Source: Glandiceps talaboti (Eukaryota > Hemichordata > Enteropneusta > Spengelidae). From it: a stretch of 64,000 bases of DNA. A program made the position numbers and the translations under genes. Location of the stretch: the NCBI RefSeq assembly GCF_964340395.1, contig NC_135569.1, positions 15,322,519-15,386,518 on the forward strand. The letters are read 5' to 3'. Each line of letters opens with the position of its first letter. The stretch's first letter is position 1. Below the pieces are notes generated by a model. The model worked only from the letters and a program-made list of their open reading frames with translations. It did no database searches and had not been told where the DNA came from. Below are positions 1 to 12,140 of this stretch, piece by piece.

Positions 1-988
1 TCTTTACTCCACCTGTCTTATTTGATACGCATTACATGTATGTTAATGACCAGGTGTATCCACTAACTCTTTATGACCAGGTGTATTCACTAACTGTTAA
101 TTAACATAGTCTTTAAATAGCGAAGAATACAGTGCCACGTCGGCTGTTCTACAATTGGTGGGAGTTGAGGCAGTCCACGGCTTGTTCCCGAAGTTTTCTC
201 AGTGGTTTCGTCAAGGAAGGCCTGTCTTCACTGTAGCTGTCTGGAGAAGTGTCGTTCTTGTGTAAAGTTGGACATTGCTGAAAGTAAGCGGACCCTGATA
301 AGTGGTATAAAATGGTGCGGACATTGGCGTAAAAGTCTGGAGAAATACTTTGAGGACAGATTGGTACAACAGAGGAACCGTGAGTAGAAGTTTGTCCGAC
401 GTAGCCACCCTCAACACTCAATGAACTTGCCGCCCTCGGCTCTGTACTCGGTAACAGTTTGTGTGCACCACCGGTAAGACTAAAAGGTCGTGATATTCGA
501 CAGTCAAGTCGCCAGTCAAGTCTGAGAACTGAACATTTTGTTATTTAGAACATTTGATGAACTACTTTAGTTGATAGGTTTGTAAGTCCTGTAATACACT
601 TGCAAGACTTATTATTATAGTATATTTTGTTTCATTACAACGGAATTAAATAAGATAGTTGTTAAGTGTAATGCTGTGTAGTGTGCTGTGTTTGACCGTA
701 TGTTGTTTCGACTGGAAGTTGTGGGGAAAGTATTTAATTGTGTGCTATTTGGCTTCTCTAAACTTTTGGTTCGTAACACAATTGAATACAAACAATGATT
801 AAACATACCATAACCAGAGCTCAGATAACCAGTTTGATTGAAAGTTTCATCAAATTTGCTCTCCTGTGGAGATGTATTTTAAATTCAAACTTTGATCACC
901 GATACTACTTATTACTATTAGTTCAAGTGTAATAAGAATGTTGCAGTACTTTGTATATTAATGAGTTATTGTGAACATTGATTTTCCA
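1..988. other. Non-coding stretch left of the P-element relic
   Basis: A 38-base motif around ccaggtgtat(c/t)cactaac is repeated twice near 50-95. A 61-codon plus-strand ORF at 202-387 with several Cys residues is seen, but no domain is recognised. Nothing else can be supported. If the PLEKHM2 reading is right, this is intron on the minus strand. Confidence 0.4.
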
Positions 989-2330
989 GATATCGCAAGT
1001 TACGTAAAGATTCTTACGGTCTATCTGCTGACGAGTTTTATGTAGAATACCATGGGAAAATGTATCCTTATGATCCGGAAGTGATTGATGAAGATGGATT
1101 TTGGATGCTCTTCCCATCTCAATGCAAGGAATTATTTACAGTGATCTAGTAACAGAATTTGCCGAACAATCCTTTTCTGCCTGAAAGCTGGAATGTTGAT
1201 GTCTCGTCAAATACAATTCTATTCATTAACATCAAAGTGTTAGAAAACTCTGTCCCAGTCATTGAGAAGTCTATATCAATCTATCCTGATTTATCTATTT
1301 CAATATCTGTACATGGGAGACTGGTACAAAAAAATCACAGTTTGATAGAAAACCAGGTTATGAAATCAAAATGTCATGTTTTGAGATTGCTAGTCGGATG
1401 TAAATAACCACAATATCTGTTGTGGAAACCATGATACTGACTTTATAAACCTAATTCCATAAGGAGCTTGTCTTGCAGACAAAGTACAGATTGTCTGGAT
1501 ACAGAGAAGATTTTGGATCAATTAACCTCAGCAACAGGTGTGCAGTACACACCAACAATATGGTCAATTCATTGTGACTTCCTAGTAACTATTAAAAGAA
1601 CGTTGTAACTCATGTTCCAAGTACAGAGCAACACTATGTAAAATGAGAATCAGAGCAAAGGAAGCAGACGACAGAACAAGTTCAAACTCAAGAACCAAAT
1701 ATACCAGTCTTAGCAGAGAAGAGTTGTGTGAACGCTTAAAAAACACTAAGAAAGATTTTGTTACGGTGCAAACAACAAATGAACAGTTAAGAAAGGCAAT
1801 AAATCAGGGTGGAATCCAACTTTCTTCACACACAAATGACGACTTCAATACATTTATGATGGAGCAATCAAATACTGTCAGCTCAGAGTATCCAACTCAG
1901 TCATTTCCAAGGTTGTTTTGGGAGGAACAACTAAAAGCTAATGCAGGCAAAATGGCCACACAAATGCAAATTATTAAGTGGTGTCTTGCCTTGCATCTAA
2001 AATCTGCTGCAGCCTACAAGACCCTGAAAGATGCTGGCTTCATCAAACTTCCATCTGAAAGAACCATCTTTGATTATTCACATGTGGTAAAGGGTGACAC
2101 AGGCTTTCATCCAGGTTTTTTGTAGCAAATGGTTGATGGATGAACTGCAGGAATGGCAAAAGTACTTTGTACTATTCCAAGATGTAGTTAGAATAAAGGA
2201 AGACTTTGTTTATGACAACTACACACAGGTGAACAGGTGGGCTTTGTAAACCTAAACACTGTTGGCAATGATGTGATGAACTATGAACTTTTGTGTCAGA
2301 CTATAAACGGGGATGACAATTATAGTAATT
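989..2330 (+). pseudogene. P-element/THAP9-like transposase relic, 5' half
   Basis: Coding remnants run in order on the plus strand: 989-1147 (YRKLRKDSYGLSADEFYVEY, then a stop), 1159-1407 (PNNPFLPESWNVDVSS...), a Cys-containing segment near 1595 (ERCNSCSKYRATLCKMRIRA), the open frame 1643-2125, and 2126-2320 in other frames. The diagnostic part is KLPSERTIFDYSHVVKG (about 2050), followed by VRIKEDFVYDNYT and TGEQVGFVNLNTVGND. These match invertebrate P-element-type transposases (LPSERTLRDY, IKEDLVYD, VGFVNLGDV). At least two frameshifts and several stops show it is dead. The protein resumes at 9083. No THAP zinc finger is recognisable. Confidence 0.75.
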
Positions 2331-3458
2331 CATCTAACAATTCAGCGACCCCTTTGCCAAATGATCCGTGGAGTAGCTACTAATTTCAAGTATTCTTCGC
2401 ACACTTTGCTACATCTGGTATAGTGGTACAAGTACTACGGAACATGACCAGATGTTACACAACTGGTTCCGATGACAATGTACTGTTTATTCAATAGGCA
2501 TGGAAACTTTACAAAAAATCTTACTTTTTTCATGAACACATCGCTATAATATTGTACTACTCTATTTTATCATTTATAGAAGTCAGAACATCATATTTTT
2601 GATAAGACCCATTTGTCCTGTAAGGTGTGTCGTAGTGGCTATTTTAGGGTATTATCATTAAAAAAGACGAAGTGAAAAAAAGATTTGCCAATCTGTGTAA
2701 AATTCCTCTAACGAGGTGTTGATACGTATATAATGCTCCTTTTTGTTGTCATTTGTGAAGTATGGCTGTAAAAAGCCAATTTCAGTGGAGAAGGCAAACT
2801 GGCGCTAATCTTGCGATTTTTTTTTACGTTTTCAGCAATATCGTGAAAGCTGAGTTTCAGTCATATTTTGCAAAACTCGTGTATACCATTTTTATTCAGA
2901 CGTACGCGGGTTATGGGATTTTGTAAATAAACATGACCACTTCATATCGCTCTCAGTTAAATCTATTTCATGTTATGGAAAAGGAACAAGGAGTTCATAA
3001 AAAAACGATGCATATAGTTTTACCATGATTTCTCTTTTGTACAAAATAATGATAGACTGAACTTATATTATGTTTATAGAATGTTGTCATCTTTACAACT
3101 ACGCTCAACACCAATGCACGAGAGCGACTTGTTCAGTAGTTGAAATGGGAAGTTGTTTCGCTTATTTCATTAGGGAATGCATGGTTTGATACAACTTTTT
3201 GAACTCCGATAAAGGTTTATGAGTAAATGTATTGCAAGAAACCCTTTCTCATGGAAGCAGAGTACAGCGTCATTGTGTCTGTGGTATCAGGAAATTGGGC
3301 AACTGTCAGGTGTACCTCATGTACCTATGTGCGAGACTAAATGGCGCTACATTTAAAACCCGAAAAAAATTCCCACGGTTGCTTATCACTCACTAGTGGT
3401 CTGAGTTTATCATTGGTAAAACCTCAGCAGTCAGTCACAAAACGTACGTACTTCGAAT
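2331..3458. other. Non-coding junction between the P-element relic and the next transposase
   Basis: AT-rich sequence with no open frame of note. The outer boundary of the transposon that splits the P-element relic should lie here or beyond; I could not define its terminal repeat by eye. Confidence 0.35.
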
Positions 3459-4861
3459 ATGTCGCACTCCGAAGAGCCGCCACGCAAAAGACGTATTCGA
3501 AAGAATAATGAATTGCGTGGCCACATAGAATACATTGCAGGTAATATTGATGAGAAGAAAGACATGTACAGCAGTTTTCAACGAATGAAGGTTTTTTTTG
3601 GCAACGGTTCTAATTTTAATGTTTTACGAGAAGTTTTCGGTTTCGTTGAAAAAAAGAAGACTCGTATCTCATCAGGGAGTAACGACTACCACGATAATGG
3701 TGATGGTGGTGATGATGATGATGACGCTCAGCTGTGGCTAGCTAATGTACAAGCTTCGAAAGAAGAAAGTGAAGAGCAGCTCTTCGTTACATCAGCAACT
3801 GCAATCACCAATCTCGTACAAAGAGTCCACGCACATCGCAGTAGGTGTAACAGTGTTCTATTACCCCAAAAAGTGGCTATGCACGGCCATGTCAGGAGAG
3901 TAATGATGGCATGCAAAAAAAAAACACTACATGACGTGGAAATCATCACCAAACATGCCAAATGGGATTTTCGTCGCTAACCACAGGTAAGAGGCATTGA
4001 AAATGTATTTTTACCTTTATCATGTAATATTTTATTTGGGATTGTTGTCAATGAATACGTGTTCACCTGGGTTTCTTTTCAAAATATCATTTTACAATTT
4101 TCCCCAACTTGAGTTATGCCTACCAATCACCATACAGTTCCTGCAACGTTATTTGTCCCGTTTTTTGTAGACTTCTTCATGGCATGGCCACCTCAGGCAT
4201 CAGACCCATTCAATACCAACGACTAAGTGAATCAGCTAATATTGGTACTGTGACAAAAAGGGTTCGGGAAAGATGTGAGTATTACATGTTACAATCTGTA
4301 TATTATTGTTATTCACATTATCTTTCATGTAATGATGTTAAATTGCAGATACACATCGATGTATCAGCCCACACTTTTGGTGTCGTTGCTGGTGATATAT
4401 CATTGTTTTGTATTTATCTGTGTTGCAAATATACATTTGTGTACCTTTTGCTGTCGAGAAGATATACAATTATTTTCCTCATATTCATGCTCCACGGCTT
4501 TGGTTTGCATAAAGTTATTCTCTTCTGCATATATATGTGTATGTATTATATTCTTTGAGAACATATCTGTTTTATTGTTATGTGTATTAAATTTGCTCGT
4601 TCGTTCAATCGATCATTCGTTTGCCCGTTCGTTCACTAATTCATTCATTCATTCATTAATTGATCATTCATGTTACTGACGCCCGTACCATTGATTACTC
4701 TTCTAGTTTTTGCAAAGTATAGCGAGTCAGTAGCAGAGGTTGCTAATAACTCTAGAATGGATGCTCTCCATCAGGTAAGCGACACCAGATGCAATATTAT
4801 TTTATGGTTGCTCCTCTTAGCTGTTTTCGATACATAGTCTTGTTATAGTTACCATTATTCA

Positions 4862-4862
<1 letters not shown>

Positions 4863-4892
<30 letters not shown>

Positions 4893-4913
4893 CATACATG
4901 CATACATACATAC
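4863..4913. repeat. (CATA)n microsatellite
   Basis: About 12 units, in an intron of the TDARHG-family gene. Confidence 0.95.
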
Positions 4914-6930
4914 AATAATGGCATTTGTTGTCTATTCTATTGGAGTAAAATATCTAACATCTGTAACACATCTATATCATTCTATCCTTAGGAAATAGCA
5001 GTTACGGAACGATTAGAAAACCCTGGCATAGACATCATGTCTGACGCAAGACATGGTACAAGACGTAACTCTAAGCACTCGGATGTTGTCTTCCTTGGAG
5101 ACAGGTTGGTTTTGATGGAAGTGATTTGTTCTATATAACATTATCGTTAGAGCTGAAATTGTGACCTCATTATTGTATTATTTACTGTTAACAAAATTTG
5201 ACTGTGATGACCTATCATTTTTCTGAAACACTATCTTTTTGTTACCGCCAATTTATGTTTTCCCACAGGACCCATAAAGTTATTCCAGCTGAAGGAATCA
5301 CACGGACTATGGACCCATGTTCCCAGAGACATGAGATGCTCGGCACAAGAAATTTTTACGCCTGGTGTGATGATGAAGGTAAGATACCAATCTTTCTACG
5401 CTATTTACGAAAAGAAGTTATTTGTTAGAATAAGTGAATATAATGATTTATTTATATTGATTATGTATTGCAAGTTAGATTAAATTAGATTTTCTGTGTC
5501 TTTAAAAAAGGGATACCGATTCATGTGCATGGGCATGACCGCAATGCGTCAGTAAACAAGTTCCTCAGAGAAGAAAGACTCGACACTGTCAGTGCCAATG
5601 ACACGTGGCATGGTGCAGGTACATGGTGAGTATAATCCAATTGTTTCCATTCTACTCACTGAACCATGTAGGAGACTTTGCTTAGTAGGGAGACTTGAAA
5701 TTTTTAAAAAGGTATCCGACACTACACACGTTCTGTTTATGTAGGATTTTATTGAAATACAAAAATGTACATGAATGATGTCACCCAGTGTTTGACTATC
5801 AGGACATATTTTTTGAGAGTAAACTTGTATTACCTCTTTTCGCACATCGACCAGTGAAAACAAAAAGAAAGTATTAAGAAACATGTGCATTTACCTTATA
5901 GTAACTAAAGAGATTGGCCGAAAATTGAAAGCTATCAGTTCTGGAACTAAGAAGAACCGTGGCAAAACATGGCATCCGGAACTCTCGGATAAAGGTAAGA
6001 GAGCCATATTGATCACTCACAAATGATAAACTTAACATAGAAACTGACGTGCTTGTGTTGTGATCCCTGGGTTACGACTCATACTAATCATAAGATGATA
6101 TGGTGAAGTGTACAGAAAAAAATTGTATATTACTAACTGGAGTGAGCAATGGAGGGTTGTTATTGTATACTAATGTGTTCTCATATCAATATAGTTGCTG
6201 GCATTAGAACACAGTTCTTCTGGTGTATGAAAAACGCACGAGAGTCAATGGGAGACCACGAAATGGAGGCAGATCGCCGAGCTGAAGCTTCAGTGACATT
6301 AAAACAGAGCCTTGATAACATAATTGATCATTATCAGGTTTGTTTTATCCATGTTTTATAATACTTGTAAAATTACAAAAATATAAATAATTGTTTCCGA
6401 AGATATTTTGTTTTGGTGAAGTTGTATAATTTAGCAAGATCTTTATATTTCCCAGTGTGACTACATTTCAACTTCAAGGTATTATCCCAAATTCCGTATC
6501 ATATTTATACTACATGTGTCACTTTGATATACACATAGTTTGGAATGGAATGCGAGATGGAGCAAACATTGTAAGCTAACACTTGTGAACACAGTCCCTC
6601 TAGCAATAGTGAATTTAACTACAATATGATAATATGTGATCTCAATTCATCACAAGGTCCTTATATCAAGGAATGTGGTTACCTGTTTGTCTAGCAATCT
6701 GCAGTAGGATATGTACCAATTTGCAAGACTTTGTAACATCGCTCTTTTAAGTAATATTGTATTATATTTGCAGTGTCGAGACACTCACTATGTCGAGTCA
6801 TTCAATATGCCGCACTACAATTTCATGATAAACGTGCCGTGTTCGGGGATGACAACTACCGAATGAGAACAGATATGGCCTGCCTTGATTGGGTTTTGTA
6901 TATTCAAAATTAACTACAGACAGATATCTT

Positions 6931-7145
6931 TAGACTGTAGACAGTGGTTCGTGCCTTCTTTTGCTACATTTCATCTAAAACAAAGTAGTCGCCCCGCCTC
7001 TTTGCACTGCATACTGATCATGATATTAACAGCTCGTGCCTCCGCACTCGCTCTTCATATCATTATCAGTACGAGTTAGTATTTAGTGTCACAGAGCGAG
7101 GCGACTACTTTGTTTTCATAAGCACGAACGTCTGTTCACAGTGTA
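6931..7145. mobile_element. MITE with 9-bp target-site duplication (MULE-like), copy A
   Basis: A 215-bp element begins TAGACTGTAGACAG and ends with the imperfect inverse. Inner arms include acaaagtagtcgcc and ggcgactactttgt. It is flanked by identical 9-bp repeats AGATATCTT at 6922-6930 and 7146-7154. It sits in the last intron of the transposase-like gene. Its outer 45 bases resemble the foldback element at 50771-51004, so they form one family. TSD length fits Mutator-like elements. Confidence 0.8.
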
Positions 7146-7748
7146 AGATATCTTCGACAAATAATATGAATGTAGAACGATTTATATGTTTATCATAATA
7201 AAAGTTTTATCAAGTCGACAAAGACACTGGTCGTATATTAAGTGTAACCTTCCCTGACGGAAGGCAAGCATATAAGCATTCATATACCAGACTTTTATCT
7301 GTAATACTTTGCAGGATTTTTGTCCAGGGTACTTTCAAATTCGACAAAATGAATTAGAAAAATATTAACAAAGTTATGTTCACGTGACAGTTCTGTGTGA
7401 AAGGTGTTGGATTCATCACTGTCAATGATGACTCTCGAGCCCTACTCTTTTGAAATGATTTCACTTTGTGTTGTGGTAATGTCATATGGCAGTATGTCAC
7501 CTAACAAAATATGTATATCCTGGCAGTGTTCTCGTGTTCATATAAATAATATACCTTGAAATTCTAATCCAGTTGCTATTTATTGTATTTATCAACAGAA
7601 TGAAAATGTCGATAGACCTGCCACTTCGGAGAGATTGGTTAGGGACAGTAGACACCCACGAAGAAGGAAGGCTGCAAGAGCGTTGATGAAGAAAATTCTA
7701 CACTGGCGGACGCTCATTTGGAGGCACGAAATGGCCAAAATTTACTAG

Positions 7749-8049
7749 CTGTGACGTGATTTTGTAGTTTTAATAACTTTAGTCCTGTAGGCCAGAGAAT
7801 GACTTTTGTCGTATTTTTTGGGGACGGTTCCGTTTGAATGAATGCAGAGTGAAATTGCTACAAACATTGTACATTGTCTTACAAATTATACATTTTATGT
7901 TGGGATCATCTTGTGATAATGAGGTTTTGTTTGCGTTCGATTCTTCGATTAGAGTGTTTTCTTTGCAAAAGTAACTACTTTTATATATATATTGAGGATT
8001 GTAATGTTCTGAAATCAGTCTTACTTTCAGTCCCAAAAGATGCTATGTT
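7749..8049. other. Non-coding gap between the TDARHG-family gene and the Penelope fragment
   Basis: Short opposing ORFs (7779-8036 minus, 7874-8071 plus) show no recognisable motif and look like chance. The tail of the upstream transposon is expected here. Confidence 0.35.
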
Positions 8050-8088
8050 GGCGACGTATGGATGTGACTAGCACACCTTCATCAGGCT
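8050..8088 (-). ncRNA. Degenerate hammerhead-ribozyme-like motif
   Basis: On the minus strand CTGATGAAGGTGTG is followed by loop CTAG and TCACATCC, then CATACGTC. CTGATGA is the hammerhead core box, GGTGTG and CACATC pair as stem II (one G-U), and the GAAAC box has decayed. Penelope-like elements are known to carry hammerhead motifs in their terminal repeats, and the GIY-YIG fragment just upstream on the same strand fits that. Confidence 0.4.
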
Positions 8089-8196
8089 AAACTCATACTA
8101 AGAACATAACCAGTATTTACAGCGCAGGTCTGAACTTGAAGAGGGCAAAGGGAATTTGTCAGATAACAAAATGAGAGGGTAACAATATGAAATATC

Positions 8197-8630
8197 TAGT
8201 TTTGAATTCCTGTAGGTTCATAGTCATTAAGTCCCTGAGGATACATTGTTGCGGCTCTGTATATCCATATACTTTCCAATTGTTTCAGTATCCGGCAGAC
8301 GATCGTGGCTGTCAGTCTCAGCATTATCGGATAGAGTGTGTCCTGGCATTCTGAAGTTGGATAAGACATAAGGAGATCTGTCTATTCTGTTCGTTTTGAT
8401 ATTTGACCATTCATTCTTGTGAAAAGGTTACGTAGTCTGGCCGTGTATTGAATATTACACTTGTGACAGGCTAGGGTGTATATGACATTACAATTTACGT
8501 CATTCCTGCCGTGATGAGATTTCTCTGTAACCGTGTATTGAAAACTTTTGTGCTGTGAATCAGAGAGAAACAAGCGCACATTGCAGTGTTGCAAGGCTTG
8601 CAACCCCAAGTGATTTGTTGAGTTTTCCTC
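8197..8630 (-). pseudogene. Penelope-like element fragment, GIY-YIG endonuclease end
   Basis: A minus-strand frame with one internal stop (near 8380) reads NVIYTLACHKCNIQYTAR, RLRNLFTRMNGQ, and near the end LKQLESIWIYRA then ATMYPQGLNDYE, finishing at a TAG (8197-8199). The order Cys-x2-Cys, xYxxR, RxNxH-like and (F/I)WIYxL...PxGLN is the GIY-YIG nuclease region at the end of Penelope-like reverse transcriptases. The reverse transcriptase itself is not present, so this is a 3' fragment. Confidence 0.65.
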
Positions 8631-9082
8631 GCACTAGACAATGTTGTTTTCGGAATTACAAATAGGTCTAATATAATCTATTCGTGTAGGCAATTTCGTA
8701 CAGCACATTCGCATGGAAAATATAAGGGTCAGGAAGCTATTATGTGTCTCGGTTATATTATTCCGCCCGTTCGAAGATAAACATTAACGCTAAATAACTG
8801 AATCATTGCGTGATCAAGATCCGTAGTAGGCGTCGAATTTGTTTCCAATTTACCGTTCCAAAGTAACTATATTGTACTGTCCTGTATTCATACTCTTTGC
8901 AAAAGACAAACAATATGAGTGAACAACATGTAACCGATATGTGTGAAAAGATGTTTATATCTTGATAACTATCTGGGCAAGATTAACAGAATACTCCACC
9001 CATTAAAACAAAGGATTTTGGTTGCGTCATATCTGCACATGTGCAAACCCACTTCCGTAGCGTGAACACATAGCCTGTTTGG
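8631..9082. other. Degraded transposon sequence without clear ORF
   Basis: Minus-strand fragments before 8630 may be more of the Penelope-like element, but stops interrupt every frame. The right-hand resumption of the P-element relic is at about 9083. Confidence 0.3.
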
Positions 9083-9760
9083 ACCTTGGCCTTTAAGCGA
9101 CTTGAGGTAGCAGGTGTAAAGGTTCTAGCAGTTACCTGTGATGGAGCATCGCCCAATAGGAAAGTTTTTTCAGATTACATTATGAGCCAGGTACTCCAAG
9201 GGATACTGTGGTCTATTCAACACACAATCCATTTACAAATGAGGAAAGAAAACTATTCTTTATATCAGGTGTTCCCCATTTGATCAGAATAGTACATAAT
9301 TGCTGGGCCAACTTGTTTGCTCAAAAGAGAATTGCTGGGCCAACTCATTTGTTCACAAGAGAAGCTGTAGAATGTCGCTAAGTAAATTTACCACTGTAGG
9401 TAGTATATAATGTACTGCTACCATATCTATAACTAAACTCATATCGCTTCATTATCTTGCAATGCAATCATTTCAACTACAGCCAATCTATCAACATCAA
9501 CTCTACATTTTTGCATTATATTTTGTGATTTTTTTATGGTGACAGTATTTTGACTGTAACTTTACAATATTTCCTTTCAGAGAAATGGTAAAGACATATC
9601 ATGGCTCCATCTTGTGTGAGTGTTTGAAGAACAGAATGCTGCATTATACAGAACTGTCCATAAACTGACAAGAACCCATGTATATTTGACATCATTTTCT
9701 GTCATGAAAGTGAATCTAGCGGCACAGCCACAGGAATTTGTCAGAAATGTAAGGACATTC
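9083..9760 (+). pseudogene. P-element/THAP9-like transposase relic, 3' half
   Basis: Segments in order: LAFKRLEVAGVKVLAVTCDG then ASPNRKVF (9083-9180), STHNPFTNEERKLFFISGVP then HLIRIVHNCWANLFAQ (9210-9325, other frame), and after a splice-like cag at 9585, RNGKDISWLHLV, VHKLTRTHVYLTSFSVMKVN and LAAQ (9586-9735). VTCDGASPNRK, PHLIKTxxNCWxN and LTxxHVYLTSFSxMxVxLAAQ are diagnostic of P-element transposases. Frameshifts and an in-frame TGA show inactivity. It continues the protein left at about 2320, with roughly 50 residues missing or unrecognisable. Confidence 0.8.
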
Positions 9761-10170
9761 TAGACTGCATTAAAATCTAATAGGTTTATTTTACTTGTGC
9801 TGTTGTGACCTGTTGTGGTTCTACATACCATAGATTTAGTAAATTCATATGACAGTTACTGTATCTGTGCACAAGTCTCTAAAGTATCTGCGATTACTTA
9901 TGGTGTATGGCCATATGCTTCTTCGATTTGAGCTCAACAAAATATTTTTAATTAATATTCTTAATATATCTTTCTTTGCTTTTGTAGAAAAATTGAAAAT
10001 CATGTATCAAGCTAGAAAATTCAAGAGTTACAATAATACAATTAGTTTTCTTCCAAAATATTTTAACACAAATACTGGTTTGAATCGACATGTCAGAGGT
10101 AACAGTAAAGTAAGTGGCTTCAACCAGCTGAATACAGTGGTTGTGTGGAAAAGGTTAAGACATTGACTGT
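9761..10170. other. Tail of P-element relic / spacer
   Basis: The plus-strand ORF 9849-10166 contains an acceptor-like tttgtag at about 9988 followed by KKLKIMYQARKFKSYNNT, which might be transposase C-terminus. I cannot assign it. Confidence 0.25.
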
Positions 10171-11640
10171 TAAGACAACTGGTTTCGTAGAAGGTGACGG
10201 AGTGAAAGTGAAATATAAAAGTGCACTGTACAAAGCTGTGGTCATTGACATGACTGGTAAGTAATAACATTTCACGTAAAAGCATAGACCCTTCACCAAC
10301 TATGGTAAAAGCAAAGATCATACCTTCCTCTGGAAATATACGCCTCGGGAACTCTGCCAAGCTTCGGGGACAAAGCTTGTCCGAGTTCTCCGGAGCGTAT
10401 ATTCCAAGAGCTACATTATACCCAATTTGCCCTCATCACTTGTACAGATAGATTTGATTTTACCCTATATTGATTCAAGGGGTTGTCTTCCATGTTATGG
10501 ATCTATGATATATCGTTAGTAAAAAGGGTCAAAATCAATGTTTGTGTCAAAAGTGTTTACTATATAGTAGTAGGCCTAATGATGTAATTTTTTAGATTCT
10601 TAAGTACTGATGTGTACCGTTTACTTCCATTTCAGATGTGAAAAGAAGAAGAGTGGTTAACCCAGACTTCTCATCAGATGATGATGATCTTCCTCTTTCT
10701 ACACTTATTACAGGACCAGCACCAAAACCACCACCACAGCCACCACGACGACCACCAACACCGCTACCACGATCGCCAACACCCTGACCACCACCAACAC
10801 CACCACCACAATCGTCAACACCACCACCACCAAGACCACCAACGCCCCCCCACCACGATCGCCAACACCACCACCACAACCACTAACACCACTACCACCA
10901 CCATGACCACCAATGCCGCCACCACGATCGCCAACACCACAACCAACACCAACACCGATTACGACACCAGACAACTCCCTTTCCTTGCATTAGATGACGC
11001 TATATTTGAGTCGCTCAGACTCGGGGGACCAAGCTCTAAGAACCTGTTGGTAATAGTGACGCAGACTCTTGAAACTGTTCAAGCATTACTTAGAAACCAA
11101 AGCAAACTCGCTAAAGATGTTGCAGAGATCAAGGAAGTCTTGAACTTGGCCCAAAAAGAACATCAGGAAGAGGAGAAAGAGTTGGTCGCCGCAACCCCAT
11201 ACAATCCCAACGTCAACACACGCGAACTGTCAATAGCCGCAGCAGCAGTCAGACAGACTTGTCATGCTGGATCCCGTGTACGCGGCCAGGAATGGAGATG
11301 GCATCATACTAGGATTGGTGGACAGTGGCATAACAATGAACTGTACACATTATGCTCAGATATTGCAGTGTTGTGGGGGGTCAGGACAGAGACTGATTTT
11401 AAAGTTGTTGTCGTATGTATTCACGAAAGAGGAAATGTGATCGTCAAATTTATATGGGGGGAGGGTTAAGTGCGGGAATGTTTTTGAGGATAAGAGAGAA
11501 TGTTAGACGGAAGGTGCATGAATGCTCTGTATGACCAGGCAGTACTACAGTTCCCGGGGTATTTAGATTCGCAACTGGATAAATCGATGTTACGTAATGC
11601 CATCAGTGATAGATGTAGACAGACATACAAAGTAAAGAAC
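10171..11640 (+). pseudogene. BEN-domain-like gene, frameshifted
   Basis: A first exon ends at about 10257 (EGDGVKVKYKSALYKAVVID, donor gtaagt), and the second opens after ttccatttcag at 10635 with DVKRRRVVNPDF and an acidic stretch. Then comes an (ACC)n-derived Pro/Thr/His-rich tract (10700-10960) with a stop and frame change, a helical segment LVIVTQTLETVQALLRNQSK, LILKLLSYVFTKEEM (11385-11425, other frame), and after another shift LDGRCMNALYDQAVLQFPGY and LRNAISDRCRQTYK. LLxxVFTxEEM plus AxxxxVLQxFPG and LRxAIxxRCRQT is the usual end of a BEN domain (DNA/chromatin binding). At least three frame changes suggest a pseudogene, or sequence error in the repeat. The link to the P-element relic is positional only. 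Confidence 0.5.
10331..10406. repeat. 76-bp hairpin (inverted repeat)
   Basis: The arms tggaaatatacgcctcggga and its imperfect inverse (ccggagcgtatattcca) pair over about 35 bases around a short centre containing two aagctt sites. It lies in the intron of the BEN-like gene and is probably a tiny foldback element. Confidence 0.65.
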
Positions 11641-11718
11641 TTCAGTGAGAATTGTAAATACTTGTTTGTATCTGTGTTTCAGACATTCAAAATAAAGAAG
11701 TTTCATTGTTCATTGTAA

Positions 11719-12140
11719 ATACTTATCTTTGTTTGTATCTGTATGTATTTGTGTATGTGCATTGAGATATGTATTTGTGTATGTGCATCGAGATATACTC
11801 TCAGTCCACTTATCAAGTTGAAATGCAATAATCCATATATTATTTATTACACTTCTTCACACTAGACAATTTGTAACACTACTTTGTCATTTATGATCAG
11901 CTTTTTGAATTTCTCTATATTTATATCCGTAATAACACCGGCCAAATTCTGTTATCTCGCGTTACTTTATGTGATCAAATGTAACATCGCGACTTCGTAC
12001 ATGAACAAAGGCCCCTAATCAGGATTAAAAGATTATCGCTATAGCAAATAAAGTGACATCATCACATCATGGGAAAAGCCGCATTTCTAGTCTGTCTTTT
12101 TAATGGTCTGAGGTATATCATAATACAGATTATATGATGT
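11719..12140. other. Non-coding spacer with (TGTATTTG)-like short repeats
   Basis: At 11740-11795, gtatttgtgtatgtgcat(t/c)gagata occurs twice. No gene is seen. Confidence 0.4.

Larger units (their letters stand above)
3459..7748 (+). pseudogene. Multi-exon DDE-type transposase-like gene (TDARHG family), degraded
   Basis: Exons with good GT/AG sites chain in phase: 3459-3986, 4171-4274, 4707-4774, 4992-5104, 5269-5378, 5511-5618, 5902-5994, 6195-6337, a poor one near 6456-6590, 6774-6892 and 7599-7748 (stop TAG). Key motifs in order: MPNGIFVANHR, LLHGMATSGIRPIQYQRL, IDIMSDARHGTRRNSK, SQRHEMLGT, HVHGHDRNASVNK, NDTWHGA, GKTWHPELSDKG, THYVESFN, HDKRAVFGDDNYRMRTDMA, NENVDRP. I recognise these from a widespread, poorly named family of repetitive genes in marine invertebrates and fishes. 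The Asp of SDARH, the Asp of GHDRN and the Glu of YVESFN are plausible DDE residues (inference). Kolobok affinity is possible but unproven. Breaks: a frameshift near the A-run at 3916-3924, one after THYVESFN, and a weak exon 9. Confidence 0.72.

Noticed and set aside
10592-10974. Gly/Val-rich minus-strand ORFs
   Set aside because: Reverse strand of the (ACC)n tract in the BEN-like gene.
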